Source: Pardosa pseudoannulata
Lineage: Eukaryota; Arthropoda; Arachnida; Araneae; Lycosidae
Assembly: GCA_032207245.1 (NCBI GenBank)
Contig: CM063502.1
Coordinates: 110,150,953-110,214,952, forward strand
Direction: 5' to 3'
Length of the DNA stretch: 64,000 nucleotides
Positions 49,674-60,593 of the stretch are shown here, piece after piece. The translations under genes were made by a program, and so were the position numbers. Numbering within the stretch: the first letter of the stretch is position 1; every line of letters starts with the position of its first letter. The notes beneath the pieces were generated by a model, which made no database searches, had not been told where the DNA came from, and saw only the letters and a program-made list of their open reading frames with translations.

Positions 49674-49911
49674 CCAAAAGTAAAAAAAATCTCTTAGAAA
49701 TAATATGCTAGTTCTTAAAAAGCCACTGTTGAAAAATAAATGCAAACATTGTTAAAATGATTTCTTCCCAAAGTTCCCAAAATTCCGGGTTTATTCCTCA
49801 AAATTCCCGGGTTTATTCCCACCTCTTCAAAATTCCGGGATTTTTACATCTCTACCTGGGCGACGGTACACTATATAAATTCAGTACTACAGTTGGCGAA
49901 ATCTCTAAATG

Positions 49912-49974
49912 TGTGAACAGAGGGAAGCTGGTTTTGAAGTATAACCCTTCAAAACCAGCTTACCTCCGTTCACA
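49912..49974. repeat. Long hairpin upstream of the MAD2L2-like gene
   Basis: Arms 49912-49939 and 49947-49974 are 28 nt each and complementary at 26 positions around a 7 nt loop. It stands immediately before the NRF1-like site. It could be a short MITE, a cruciform-forming element or a microRNA-like hairpin; the two mismatches and stem length would fit a precursor, but no other copy was seen here. Confidence 0.75.
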
Positions 49975-49975
49975 G

Positions 49976-49985
49976 TGCGCATGCG
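49976..49985. promoter_or_regulatory. NRF1/Ewg-like site, MAD2L2-side promoter
   Basis: The 10-mer tgcgcatgcg is the core of the NRF1 (Drosophila Ewg) consensus YGCGCAYGCGCR. It sits 150 bp before the candidate ATG at 50132 and directly follows a strong hairpin (49912-49974), in one of the few CpG-containing spots of the intergenic region. The identical 10-mer lies upstream of the AGAP start at 47077. Function is inferred from motif and position only. Confidence 0.45.
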
Positions 49986-50031
49986 TTGGAGTTTGGAGGT
50001 ACGCTGGACACAGACGCTTCTATCAAAAGTA

Positions 50032-50039
50032 TATATAAA
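50032..50039 (+). promoter_or_regulatory. TATA-like box before the MAD2L2-like gene
   Basis: tatataaa lies 93 bp upstream of the ATG at 50132, a fitting distance for a TATA element with a short leader. The genome is AT-rich and such strings occur by chance, so only its position next to the NRF1-like site supports it. Confidence 0.3.
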
Positions 50040-50131
50040 CACTGTTGGTGTGTTTATTGTTTTTGTTGTCAAAAGTAGGGTCCTTGGGTCACCTGTTTAT
50101 CCGTAGTAGGAAACAAAGTACTCCAGTAACG

Positions 50132-50164
50132 ATGGCATTGGTTATAAGATCAGCTTTAAAAAAA
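50132..50164 (+). CDS. MAD2L2: Possible first coding exon of the MAD2L2-like gene
   Basis: A candidate 33 bp exon: ATG at 50132 in a good context (acgATGGCA), eleven codons, then a possible donor AAAA|GTGAAC. It would join exon 2 at 50504 in phase 0 and lengthen the protein by 21 residues over the internal ATG at 50534. A TATA-like tatataaa lies about 95 bp upstream. Weak points: the donor is poor, the eleven residues resemble no known REV7 N-terminus, and read through without splicing this frame stops after 15 codons. It may equally be 5' untranslated exon sequence. Confidence 0.35.
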
Positions 50165-50503
50165 GTGAACGAGGCATAATTTGAACATGCTTGGCTGAAT
50201 GCTGCTTAATACATTCTGTGTTTTGACATTCCCCGAAGGTGCTTTTAAATCTTTCTCATTGGTACCTCTGTAAGATGTGTCTCCTTTGGTATAGATTAGG
50301 TTTCTTCTAGAGTATTCGTTTATTATCTAAATATTTGATGAATTAGGAATGAGTTTGTGTTATAAAATTTCATTTATTAAACGAATTTTACCAGTTTTTT
50401 TTTTTTTTTTTTATAAATTTGTATATGTATTCCATGCAGATTTTGTGTTGCAAGTATCAGCTTCTTTACCAAATAATAATTTTTTTATTTACTGTTTATG
50501 TAG

Positions 50504-50659
50504 CATAATTTGAATGCAGTAGCCTCTGTAGAAATGACAAAAGAAAGAAGTGGTGTCAGTGAGTTACTTGAAATAGTTTTTCATTACATTCTTTATTCAA
50601 AGAGGATATATCCTACAAGTCTATTTGAGAAAAGAGTTAGATGCAATCTACCTATATGG
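50504..50659 (+). CDS. MAD2L2: MAD2L2/REV7-like HORMA protein, exon 2
   Basis: Exon of a HORMA-domain protein most like REV7 (MAD2L2), the accessory subunit of translesion DNA polymerase zeta and a shieldin component. The peptide includes GVSELLEIVFHYILYSKRIY and PTSLFEKRVRCNLPIW. The ILYxRxIYPxxxFxKRxxxNxP pattern fits REV7 better than MAD2, which has ILYQRGIYPSETF (family knowledge). Acceptor tatgtAG|CATAAT and donor TATATGG|GTGAGA; the exon ends in phase 0. The first in-frame ATG inside it is at 50534 (MTKERSG...), the safer start if the upstream exon is untranslated. Confidence 0.88.
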
Positions 50660-52611
50660 GTGAGAAACTTACTGTTTTTGTGTAATTACATTGAGTATTT
50701 AGTAAATATTTATATGAACTTGTCTCTTACTTGGAGTTTGAATAATGGAAATGCTTTGTTGAGTTATATATTAAATGTTAGCCATTGGAAATTTGTTTAT
50801 GTCACTTTTCCACCCTTTCCTTCCTGAACTAGAAATCATGTTTTTTTTTTTATATACTTTATATTCATACATAAAAGTTTAAATTACAGATTTCTAGTGT
50901 AGTATTCTCTTATCTGTGAATATCTGTTAAAACACTGCTTAAGCTTCCTCATTACTAGAAAACATTAAGTGAGAATAGGTGCTTATTAAAATCATTTGTA
51001 CTTCTATTTGGATTGGAAAGTTTTTGACAGTGTCTTCTGCTTTTAACCATTATGTCTTAAACATCTTCTTTGACAATTACTTTCAAAACTAAAATTAAGC
51101 TCTAAAACTGTCTTAAAAATTGTTTTTGCAATAAAATTTATAATTTTTTTTTAATAATTTTTAATTTTAAATATTTGAGTATATCTTTTTTACAGTTTTA
51201 GACTACACATATACCCCATATAAAACTCAAAACATGATTTAGGTTCAAGAAATTGCTTTGAAAGTGGTAAACAATTGTAACCTACACATGTAATGTAGAA
51301 AATATTTGAAAGAATCATTACTTAAAAAAATATAAATCTAACCAAACATTTGAATAAAACTAACCAAACTTTTAATATTTAAAAATGAAAATAGTCCTAT
51401 TGTCAGAAGTTACACTGCAAAACTAAATGTTAAATAGATTTACTCTCCATTTTGAAAACATATGAATAAATTTTTTAATTTTCTATGTTTTTAACACTTT
51501 AAACTAATAGCAGATGACAGTACTACACTTGAAAAATACATGTTTAAATCTATTTTAAGTGTAATTTGATTTTTCATGCTTATGGTCCCACATAATAGTA
51601 CTTATTTAAGCAACCCTTATAAATTGTCTAGCATTTTAATTATTACTCCATTTTAATGATAATTTTATATTATTTTCTCAAAATAATTAACATAAAAAAA
51701 TAGGATTGTCACATTGCACAAGGAGTTGCTTTTGCAGGAAAGTATAGGGAGAGACCCCTATACTTTCCCCTATACTGCTCACAGAATAGAAAATTTATTT
51801 TACATATATTTCCTTTTTATAAGTTCATAGATATCAGTTATACAGGAACTTCATTAAATACCAAACAATTTTTAATTGTGTTCATTAAAGGGTTAAAAAA
51901 TTGATTTTTTAAAAATTTAAATCGTATTTTTTTTAATTGAACTAGATTTTAAAATTTTTTTTGTAAACAGGATTTAAACATTTTAGATATAAATGAATTT
52001 ATACTGATAAAGGTAATATAATTTTGACCAATATGCAAAACATTATATTTGAAGCTATTTTCATGACAATAGCTATTTTTTTATAATATGAATAGATAAA
52101 CAAATTTCTATACAAACACATATGGTTCAAATCGAATGAAACCTAACATTTCAGACAGCAGGAATAATAGCATACTTTAAATCTCTTAAACACAAAAAAA
52201 TTATCAAATTTAAATTGAATTATCTTTTATTTTTGAAATCTGAAAATAAATCAAACTATTGCATCATGTTATTTTAGCATCTACTTTTAAACAACTATGT
52301 GCAATGAAGCTATTTTCTATTTTATAAATAAAATAAAATATTGATTTTATGACTTACCTATGTAGTAAAATATAGGTTCACATCATTACTAAAATTTTAA
52401 ACTTTTCATTTTAACCAAATATCTTTAATGAAAATTTGTAAGTATTAAAGATGTAAATATTTTACTTTAAAAATAAATCTTTAAGGTATTATGGATGAAA
52501 CATTTCTATTATGGATATTTTAAGATTGGAAAAAACTATAATAAAGCTATTTGAATATCCATACAATTGACTATTAAACTTAGGAGGATTTTTCTAAATG
52601 TTACATAATGT
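50660..52611. other. MAD2L2-like intron 2, 5' part
   Basis: Very AT-rich; only the 51738 hairpin stands out. The open frame from exon 2 continues to 50827 past the donor but loses similarity to REV7 at 50660, supporting the splice site. Confidence 0.65.
51738..51769. repeat. Hairpin in MAD2L2-like intron 2
   Basis: ggaaagtataggg faces ccctatactttcc across a few bases; a third partial copy (ccctatactg) follows. Confidence 0.8.
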
Positions 52612-52615
52612 TTAA

Positions 52616-53698
52616 CCCTTTCGCGCCTACTGTCATAAATACATGCCAGCAAGAAACGCACTCACTTCCCGGCCAACACACTGGCATGTCAGAGCGTTTT
52701 CTTGTTCATCCCCGACTGTCACATATGTGTGCCAGTATTGTGGAACATTTTAAAAACTATAAGTTTTGACACAAGATGGCATTGTATGTCCATATGGATT
52801 TAGATACATGTAGATTTTACCTTGTACTCAATAGGAGAGTAGTATGACACACATACAAGTGGGTTTTGATTATATAAACATGAGGGTAAAGGAATGTTTC
52901 CTATTGACATGTTTTATGACGGCTCTTTAAATTCCCACGTGGTGTTTGTTTATGTAAGCAGGGGAGTTTTATTTTTGCAAAAGCGTTGTGTATTTTGGTT
53001 TGCAGTTCAGTTTTTAGTACAGAATTAGATCTGACATTTGATTTTTTTCTCTTTTTTTTTTGGTAGATTTACGAAGTGTTGAAAGTGTTTAACTGAGCTT
53101 GAAATAGCAGAAATGACGCAAAATATTTCAGATTTTGATTCTGAAATATTTTAGGATAGTAGTAATAGTGACACTTTAATATATTCTGATTGTTCTTTCT
53201 GTTCATAATGGATCTAGTGATTCTAATGATGAGGAAGATGTTGGTGACAAAGATCATGATGATGCTTCGTTTTTTCACATTCCAGAAAAAATCCTCCAAA
53301 ATGGCAAATGAGTTACTAAGAATTCAAGGACTATAACTTAGGATTGTGTGTAGATCCCTGTTTTTAAAATTCTTCACACAAAAAAATAATTTTTTAATAA
53401 CATAGTATTCAGTTTTGTAATGTTAAAAGTCATTAAATAGTAAGTAAAGAATGAAAAAAAAAGGTATAAAATATATATTTAAATAAGAAATAGCCTAAGT
53501 AAATAAAGTATCTATAAACATATAATATAAATTCCATTCCGTTTAAATACTTTACGTAGCATTATTAAATAACGTGTTGCTACTTTGTTAATTTCATGAA
53601 TTTAGGCTTAATAGCATAAAACCCTCCGGCCCACGATACTCACTTGCGAAAGTGACTGCCGGCCTCAGAGGAAAGCGCAGCTTCCCGTCGCGAAAGGG
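52616..53698. mobile_element. Non-autonomous piggyBac-type transposon with decayed N-terminal ORF
   Basis: The ends are ccctttcgcg and its inverted copy cgcgaaaggg, flanked by TTAA at 52612-52615 and 53699-53702, the piggyBac target-site signature. At 53113 a short ORF starts MTQNISDFDSEIF and stops. Past the stop, runs DSSNSDTLIYSDCSF and, in another frame, GSSDSNDEEDVGDKDHDDAS follow. Acid/serine-rich N-termini of this kind are usual in piggyBac transposases, but the DDD catalytic core is absent in this 1.08 kb copy. It lies in intron 2 of the MAD2L2-like gene, same strand. Confidence 0.85.
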
Positions 53699-54838
53699 TT
53701 AATATTCATAAATGTGTGATAACATTTAGATATTTAGATGTGGTCTTGTTTTTAATGCTCAGTTTTAAGATTAAAAGTTCATACTTTTTCATGATCATGC
53801 ATATTTTTAGTATAAAATTAAAACCTTATAGAGAATAATTAATTTTTTTTAAATTATTAGTGTGTAAAAAAACTGCATATTTTAAATTTCTTCTTAATTT
53901 CAATCCTAAAGAATAAAATTAATATTGTAAGATTAAAAAAAAAGTAGTTAGTTTTAAAGTGCTGAAATTTGTTACACATCTATAGGCACCTATGTATCAT
54001 TGCTAATTGACACCAAGGTTTTAAATATGATATATTTACTTTTTGAAACATATTTAAAATCTGCAGTATTAATTGAAAATATTCATTTAAATGATTTTAT
54101 CCATTCATTAAAAAGAATCACTTAATTTAAATCATGATTTAAAACAATTGTAGCAAAACTTTAGTTTTCATGCCTTTTGTACTCTGCAAAGTTTGTTTCA
54201 CAATTTTGAGAAAATAAATCCAAAATTTGAAAATTTTTGCTTAATTGTTAAATTGCATAGCTTAGAATGAGAATGCAAAAGCTACTTTTACATTATTAAA
54301 TGCATAAATTTTAGTTTACCCTTCATAATTTACTACTGCATTTATTTTTAATTTAATTTGCTCCATTTTAATGTAGAAACAAGTATATGTCATTATGTTA
54401 AATTTTTTTGGGTTGTTTTGTTTATGTGTGTAAACTGCATATTCGTGTACTTTGTGGGTAGTATATGAAATTTTAAAAACACGCTGTTGCTTCTGACAGA
54501 GGTGCCTGAATCTTGGCATGTCTGATTACATACCAAGCTTTTCTGAATCATTCAAATAAGTAGAATTTCAATATAGCAAGAAAAAATTTCTATTGAATTA
54601 CAATGACATATATTTAAGACTTTGAAAAATAGTATTATATGTGAAAATTCAAGATAAACGAAGTCGGGTATCAAGAGTTGATTATTTATGTATATAAATT
54701 TATTTTCCTATTGCTGTAGATTTTGTAAAAAGTTATTATCTTTTAAATGTTGCTGGCAATTTGATTACAGAAACATAACTATATAAAATAACTAATCTGT
54801 GTTTCTCCATTAACTTCATTTTTTTTTTACTGTTTTAG

Positions 54839-55011
54839 AAATGCAAGAATCCTGCTGTATGTTCCTACATTTCAAATTTTTTTGTGTTTCTTGAAAAATT
54901 TCTTGGGGTCGAACCCTCTCTTGATGTTGCATTTCTGGTTGTTGGAAAGTCTAATGAAATATTAGAAGAATTTGTGTTTGAAGTTCAGTATCCAAAAGGT
55001 CCTGATAAAGG
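54839..55011 (+). CDS. MAD2L2: MAD2L2/REV7-like HORMA protein, exon 3
   Basis: 173 bp exon (57 codons plus 2 bases) with peptide blocks KCKNPAVCSYISNFFVFLEK and FLVVGKSNEILEEFVFEVQY. The VVVI...EKFVFEI strand of the HORMA core in REV7 is recognisable as AFLVVG...EEFVFEV. Acceptor ctgttttAG|AAATGC follows a good T-rich tract; donor AAAGG|GTATGT. The frame continues into exon 4 through a split Gly codon. Intron 2 (50660-54838) carries a piggyBac-type element. Confidence 0.9.
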
Positions 55012-55829
55012 GTATGTTCATATACATTAAAGTACATAGATTGCTAAATCATTCTGAAGAGAAACTATATTTTGAATACTCTATATTTTATGTAATGATT
55101 ATAATTTATCTTCTATGTATTCTGATTAAAAAAATAAACTGATGTATTTTAATAAATTTATTAAATTTTGGGTAATCAAATTGAAAGTCTAGCCTGTGTC
55201 ACTTCTAGGCCATAAGAATAATGTAATAAAATTCCTGTATTTAATATAATTACCTAATATATATGTCTCAGATTTAAAACTGTTCTAAATGTATATTTGT
55301 TATAGATACAAACAAAAAGGAAATAATTTTTTCAACCAATGATATAGGGAGTTAATGGTTGTTTATTATAAGTCTAATTTAACACTTGAGGAGAAAAAAA
55401 TTCTTGTGTACTGAACTAGTAACATTACATAGGAAGTGTAGATCATATCTGCTTAAAAGATTTTTATTTTACTGTAATTAAATTAACTATTAAAATTAAA
55501 TTTTAGTTTAAGACACCACTGTTTATTCAGTCAATGTAAAACTCTTACCTATGTTACATACTGTGCTTCTTATAAGTATTGTGGCAAACTTCTGAGGAAG
55601 ATAGGGCACACCAGTGTAAAGAATTACATAGAAACCTAAGGGTGAACATCAGAGGTAAGTGGTAACAGAGATCTAAAATGGGTAAGAAAATAACAGAATG
55701 ATTAATTTGAAACATTTATAATGAATATTCAACCGAATACAAATAGTGTATACTAAGTGCATGTCTATAATGTGACTGGTCATACACTATTCTATGCCCT
55801 TCGTACATCGCCAAGTGATGTTGTACATT

Positions 55830-56915
55830 AGAGCATTGGAAAGGACCATGAGGATTTCCTCATTTGAGCAGCATATGAAGAGCATGGAGTAGTATACAGA
55901 CAGTGAGCTTGCAAACATATACTTAGTGTATTCAATAACTGAGGACAATGGACAAGTTGTTGCAAGCATTTATTGAGAATGTCTCCCAAATAGACATCAA
56001 TAACACCTCAGTTTGTTTGCACATCTGCATCAAAATTTATGAGAGTATAAGTCATTTAGAAGTTTCAAGACAAGTAAGAGCAGGCCATAAATGACATGCT
56101 TGGTCATTAGGGAAGAAAGTGTGTTGGATGTAATGGAGACTGATTCAACGATTAGTATATGTACATTCCTTCTCAAATAAGAATGTCTCATAGCATTGTC
56201 CAGCATGTTTTGAATGCTGACTTTTTCTACACTTTTTGTCTCTAGTGGGTTTTAGTTACTGATCCCCAATGACTATCTTGAACATATTCACTTCACACCA
56301 TAGTTTCTGTAAGAATGTGCACAAGATGTGGATTTCCCAGCTTATATGTTTTTTTTTCATTGATGAGGCCACACCCAATAGGGATGGTGTATTCAATCAC
56401 CACAATTAGCAGTTGTGAACTGATGAAAACTCCTATGGTGTACAGCATTACACGATATAATATCACTTGAAAGTTAATGTGTGGTCAGGTTTGGTTGTTG
56501 ACTACTTAGTCAGGCTGTACCTTTTATCATCCAGGTTCTCTGCCACAAATTACCAGATTTTTCCAAAAGATTTTACCAAAGGAAAGGTCTAATATGTGGC
56601 TCTAACATGATTGGGAGCCATTTAAGAACTAGTCATTCCCACATCAATGAATTAGGCATGGTGCCAGGGAGGAGGGCCTCCCTGGCCCCCTTGTTCACTG
56701 CATTTATTGAGGTTTGATTTATTTTTTTGGGAGCCATTTAATGTGTTATGTCTCATGATCCTGTGGAGCTGAAATGGATCTCATGGCAAGACTCTGTGCA
56801 GTTGCTAAAAATTTTTTTTGTATGTTTGACTGTGTCTGGCAATCAATGCTCTATCAATGTCAGCTATGTTTGGCATTTGATGGTGTAAACTTCAAGCATC
56901 TGTTGCTGTATTGTG
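55830..56915 (+). pseudogene. Dead mariner-like DDE transposase
   Basis: In intron 3 of the MAD2L2-like gene. Broken reading frames give recognisable pieces in family order: TDSELANIYLVYSITEDNG near 55900; FIDEATPNRDGVFNHHN near 56358-56408, where ID is the expected second-aspartate position; LKVNVWSGLVVDYLV near 56470; NYQIF near 56545; and DLMARLCAVAKN with QSMLYQCQLCLAFDGVNFKH at 56774-56905. These match a DDE transposase common in arthropod genomes (family knowledge). Stops and frameshifts occur throughout, so it is not functional. Terminal repeats and the TA target site were not located. Confidence 0.8.
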
Positions 56916-58282
56916 CAAGCATTCAAGCTATATTCATGTTGCATACCATTTGTATTCATTATATTCAACAAGTGTTTAAAATTAATCGCTCTCTTGTTTC
57001 CTTTCCCATTTTCAACCTCTTCAATCATTTACTTCTGACGTTTCCTCCCATGCATTGCTATGGAATTCTTCATCCTTCCTCCCCTAGAAGTGTGTTGCAA
57101 CATTTATATGACACACTGTATGTTAAGCTGGGGTTATTGTGCACCGTAGGTATCACAGAATTCTGTTTTTTTTTTTTCAATTATCCATCCAGATTTGGAA
57201 ATTATATCTTGAAGTGTAAAAATTTCTGCCATGGTAGTTTTAATTTAAAGAAAAAAATTAAATAAATTAAAAAGGCTTCTCATCAATCTTTCGTTATTAC
57301 TCGTGTTTTGTGTTTCAGCTGCAGACTGAGTATTGTATTACACTCAGCATTTCTGGTCATTGGGGGGGGGGGGTAGAAGAGAAAAGGTAATTCACTGAAC
57401 TATAAGTTTAGATTTTTGAACAGGTGTTGATTTGTGTAAGGGTAGTGTTGCGAGAATGCATTCTCACAATTCTTGTGAGTGTTTGTGGGCAATATTTTAC
57501 TTCTGTGTCTGGTTATTAATGTAATGCTTGTGTACTAGAAAACAGATTTATCATAAATAAAATATTTGATATTCAAGATTTAAAAATGCAATTCTAAGAA
57601 GGCTAATTTGTTTAACATCTAAAAGGGAGATTCTTCAAAAGATGTTTGTCAATTTTTTCATTTTGATTGTTAAAATTAAAGCAGTCACTGCTTTACTAAC
57701 AATTAAAATCATTACTTGAAATTTCTTACAATACTTTAAATCTAATATTAGTAACATGCAATCATTTGTTTTACATAATTAACTCTTTTTGATGACAAAT
57801 GATACATATTTGAGGAGATTTTAGTTGGAGGCACAATCACCTCTGATTAAGTGAAATTTTGAAAATCCCTATATATATTTCATGAAACATTTTTCTAAAA
57901 AATATTTCATTATTGTTGGATGTGTCTTTATGTCTCTCCTGTACAATATTAATAATAGTACAGCAGCCTACATATTCAAAACTTTAAAATCATTATACAT
58001 TTTATGGTAAATATTAACTACAGTCAAAAGTAATAGAAGTTGTGAAAGTAACAGTATTGGGATTTTAAATACTAAAACAATGATCAGCTAAAATTTAATT
58101 TTTTTTTCAGATTTCAACTTTTAATTCGAACATTATTTATATTTAACTATATTGTTGATATTTAATTTATAAGATGAGTTATATTTTTTTAATCTAATAA
58201 GTGAAAAAAATAGTGCTGGGTTTACCCAATACTGTAAAAAATAATCCTACCATCCCGTAATTGCTTATTTTGCATTTTCTAG
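56916..58282. other. MAD2L2-like intron 3, 3' part
   Basis: No exon or element beyond the mariner remnant; a G-run at 57361-57372. Confidence 0.6.
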
Positions 58283-58374
58283 TAAAACTTCTGCAAAACT
58301 TAAACTTGAGGAATTGCTGTCAAGTATAGCTCTTGCTCTGCACTGCGTGAGCACTTCAAGATCAAATTGCCAAG
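58283..58374 (+). CDS. MAD2L2: MAD2L2/REV7-like HORMA protein, exon 4
   Basis: 92 bp exon. Residues KTSAKLKLEELLSSIALALH then CVSTSRSNCQ match the helix that in REV7 reads LLSHVEQLLAAFILKIS (family knowledge). Acceptor cattttctAG|TAAAAC, donor CAAG|GTAAGT. It enters in phase 2 and leaves in phase 1, exactly complementary to its neighbours. That phase agreement across four exons is the strongest evidence that these belong to one gene. Confidence 0.88.
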
Positions 58375-59265
58375 GTAAGTAACTTTAAATTAAGATATAA
58401 ATAGAATAAAAAAATTTTAACCATTTGAAAGTATAATTTTAAAATTTTCTGCAAACTTTGAATATTGCTTTGATTATTCATATGATTTTAATTGATAATA
58501 AGTGATTTTAAGATAAAGGAGTAGTGTTCAATATTTTATAAAAATTAAAATATTGACGTTTAGATTTGATTTTGAGAAAATTTGTGTAAAATATTACCTA
58601 TGATAGCCAATATGATCAACTTTTGCCTTGGATTTTAAGTTTTCCCACACTTTTTAAAAAAGCTTTATTAAAATAAAAGTATGTTTAAAAAAACTTTAAA
58701 GTACTAGATCAGTTTGTTTAAGTGGTCTGGCCACTGTTAGAGCCCTTTTTTCATAGTTTTAACTTTTAATACTAGTAATTGTTTTAAAATTCTTATAAGA
58801 AACAAAAATAAATATTAAATATGACTACTTTTCATTTGTTTAAGAGATATAAGGAAAATATTCCTCAAAAATTGCAATATTTTCAAGTTTAAAAAAGTAT
58901 TAAAATATGAATAATTTTCAGTTTTATAAACTGCATTCTACTTGTAATTGCATTCTGCATAAAACAGACTATTATTTAAACTCAATTTTTAATTTCAGTA
59001 TTGTTGAAAGCAAAAACTAAATGTAATCAAAACTTTTTTTCATAAAATTTAATTTTTATACCCTATTTTACTAGTAATAATAGTAAAATCTTCTAGTTTA
59101 TAATTTGATATAAGCGTTATACTATTATAAATCTGTGATAAAAAACTCTTTGCATTTGTATTAAATGTTTTTGAAATGTTTCTCATAATAGAAAGAGATA
59201 AAAAAAAGTTGAGAAAATGCTTTCAAATGTATTGCTCCTGTTCCGAAATACTGCTACTGAATGAT

Positions 59266-59416
59266 GGTTAGTTGTGAGCTCAATGATCTACTGTTTTGTT
59301 ACACATGGGGTAATAAGACCTATTCTAATCAACTATGAACATCCATGCCAGCAGTAAGATTTGAGTCTACAAACTCTGGTACTGAAGAGCAGCACCCTAT
59401 GCATTCAGGAATCATT
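59266..59416 (-). mobile_element. Diverged SINE, left half of an inverted pair
   Basis: gatctactgttttgttacac, ctatgaacatccatgcc, aactctggtactgaagagca. In MAD2L2-like intron 4, head to head with the next copy. Confidence 0.72.
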
Positions 59417-59425
59417 AAGCTGCTG

Positions 59426-59545
59426 CCTGCTGAATGATGTTCAAATGGGTAGGGCACTGCTCTTTGATACTGGAGGGGGTTTGAATTCTACTGCTGGCAG
59501 GAATGTTCATAGCCGATCAAAATCAGCTTTAACATTAGATAACTG
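59426..59545 (+). mobile_element. Diverged SINE, right half of an inverted pair
   Basis: gaatgatgttcaaatgggta, gcactgctctttgatactgg, gttcatagccgatcaaaatc; tail deleted. Confidence 0.72.
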
Positions 59546-60266
59546 GAAAACTTGCAACTCCTGTAATTCTTCCTGGTGTAATTTTGACAGTAATGTGTAA
59601 TGAGCAGAATAGATAAAATCTGCAGTATTTTCAATATGTATAGTTTCAATATCATATAATGTTAGAAAATTTCATTCTTTCTAGTAAGAGTCACTATGAG
59701 TTTAAACTTTTTGTGATTTTCAGGATGATGAATTTAAGTATCATCATCACATTCAGAACTAGATGATATAAATGAAATAAAGTTTTTATCTATTGATTCT
59801 CAATCTACTTTAGATGACTCACTGACTTCAGATTCATTATCACACAATTCTCTGATAGACACTGTTGTTTCTTCTGGTTTAAGTCCCTCTTTACATGACA
59901 TTTTGAAAGATATTTGAAATTATTTGAAATGGTCAAACATAAAGAAGGGTTCATGAAATATCTAATGGTTATAATAAGTAATTATGTATACATTATTTTA
60001 GCAACATAGGAATCTGAAAGCCAGGTTTGCGTAAGTCAAATTGTACCATAGTAAACAAACTTTGTGGTGACCTGATGTCAGAAAATAACATTCAAAGAAA
60101 CATGATCTTTAATCCTTATATAAAAAATTAAAATAATTCACACAATAGCATGAAATTTGAAATACAGTATATGAAATTTTTGCTGTGTCAAATCAACACC
60201 AAATTGCCATTGTAGGTAAGTATGTTGAATCCCTGATCCAGTCTAAGCTATCCAAATGATTGGCAT

Positions 60267-60305
60267 TATAGGTAAATTGACCATTTATTGGTCAATTTAC
60301 CTATA
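60267..60305. repeat. Perfect hairpin, 17 bp stem
   Basis: tataggtaaattgacca and tggtcaatttacctata, loop tttat, followed by a further aaatttacctata copy. In MAD2L2-like intron 4. Confidence 0.92.
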
Positions 60306-60472
60306 AATTTACCTATAAATGAGTTTAAATTATGCTAATATCTCAAAAATTTATCTATAAATTTTCTGAAATATTGAATAAAAGTGGAGGGAAACCAAAA
60401 TAATTCTTTAGAAATATATGATTTCATAAAACAGTTTACATGCCTAAGTGTTGAAATCATACTGCTTGACAT

Positions 60473-60552
60473 CTGGTGTTAAGCAGTAGGTCTCAGTCTT
60501 ACTAGCCGTCATGTGACAGAAAATTAGACCATAGCACACCAAGCCAAACCCA
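60473..60552 (+). mobile_element. SINE tail fragment
   Basis: gttaagcagtaggtctcagt to accaagccaaaccc, shortly before the hAT remnant at 60594. Confidence 0.68.
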
Positions 60553-60593
60553 AATACTGCTTGTAAAATTATGCAGATAGGTACAGTGTATAG

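Larger units (their letters stand above)
46938..50131. other. Divergent intergenic region between AGAP and MAD2L2-like genes
   Basis: About 3.2 kb between the AGAP start (leftward) and the first candidate start of the MAD2L2-like gene (rightward). The AGAP-proximal 170 bp and the MAD2L2-proximal 250 bp (49860-50130) are less AT-rich and presumably hold the promoters. Between them are (CT)n/(TA)n/(TG)n at 49216-49295 and (TA)n at 49600-49670. A fragment at 49768-49840 has the phrase aattccgggttt three times in variant form. No coding exon was recognised. Confidence 0.6.

Noticed and set aside
50660..50827. Read-through of the MAD2L2-like exon 2 frame
   Set aside because: REV7 similarity stops precisely at the GTGAGA donor and resumes in phase at 54839.
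56906..57265. Downstream half of the open frame beginning at 56774
   Set aside because: Only its first ~45 codons resemble the mariner-like transposase C-terminus; the rest shows no similarity and is chance open sequence.
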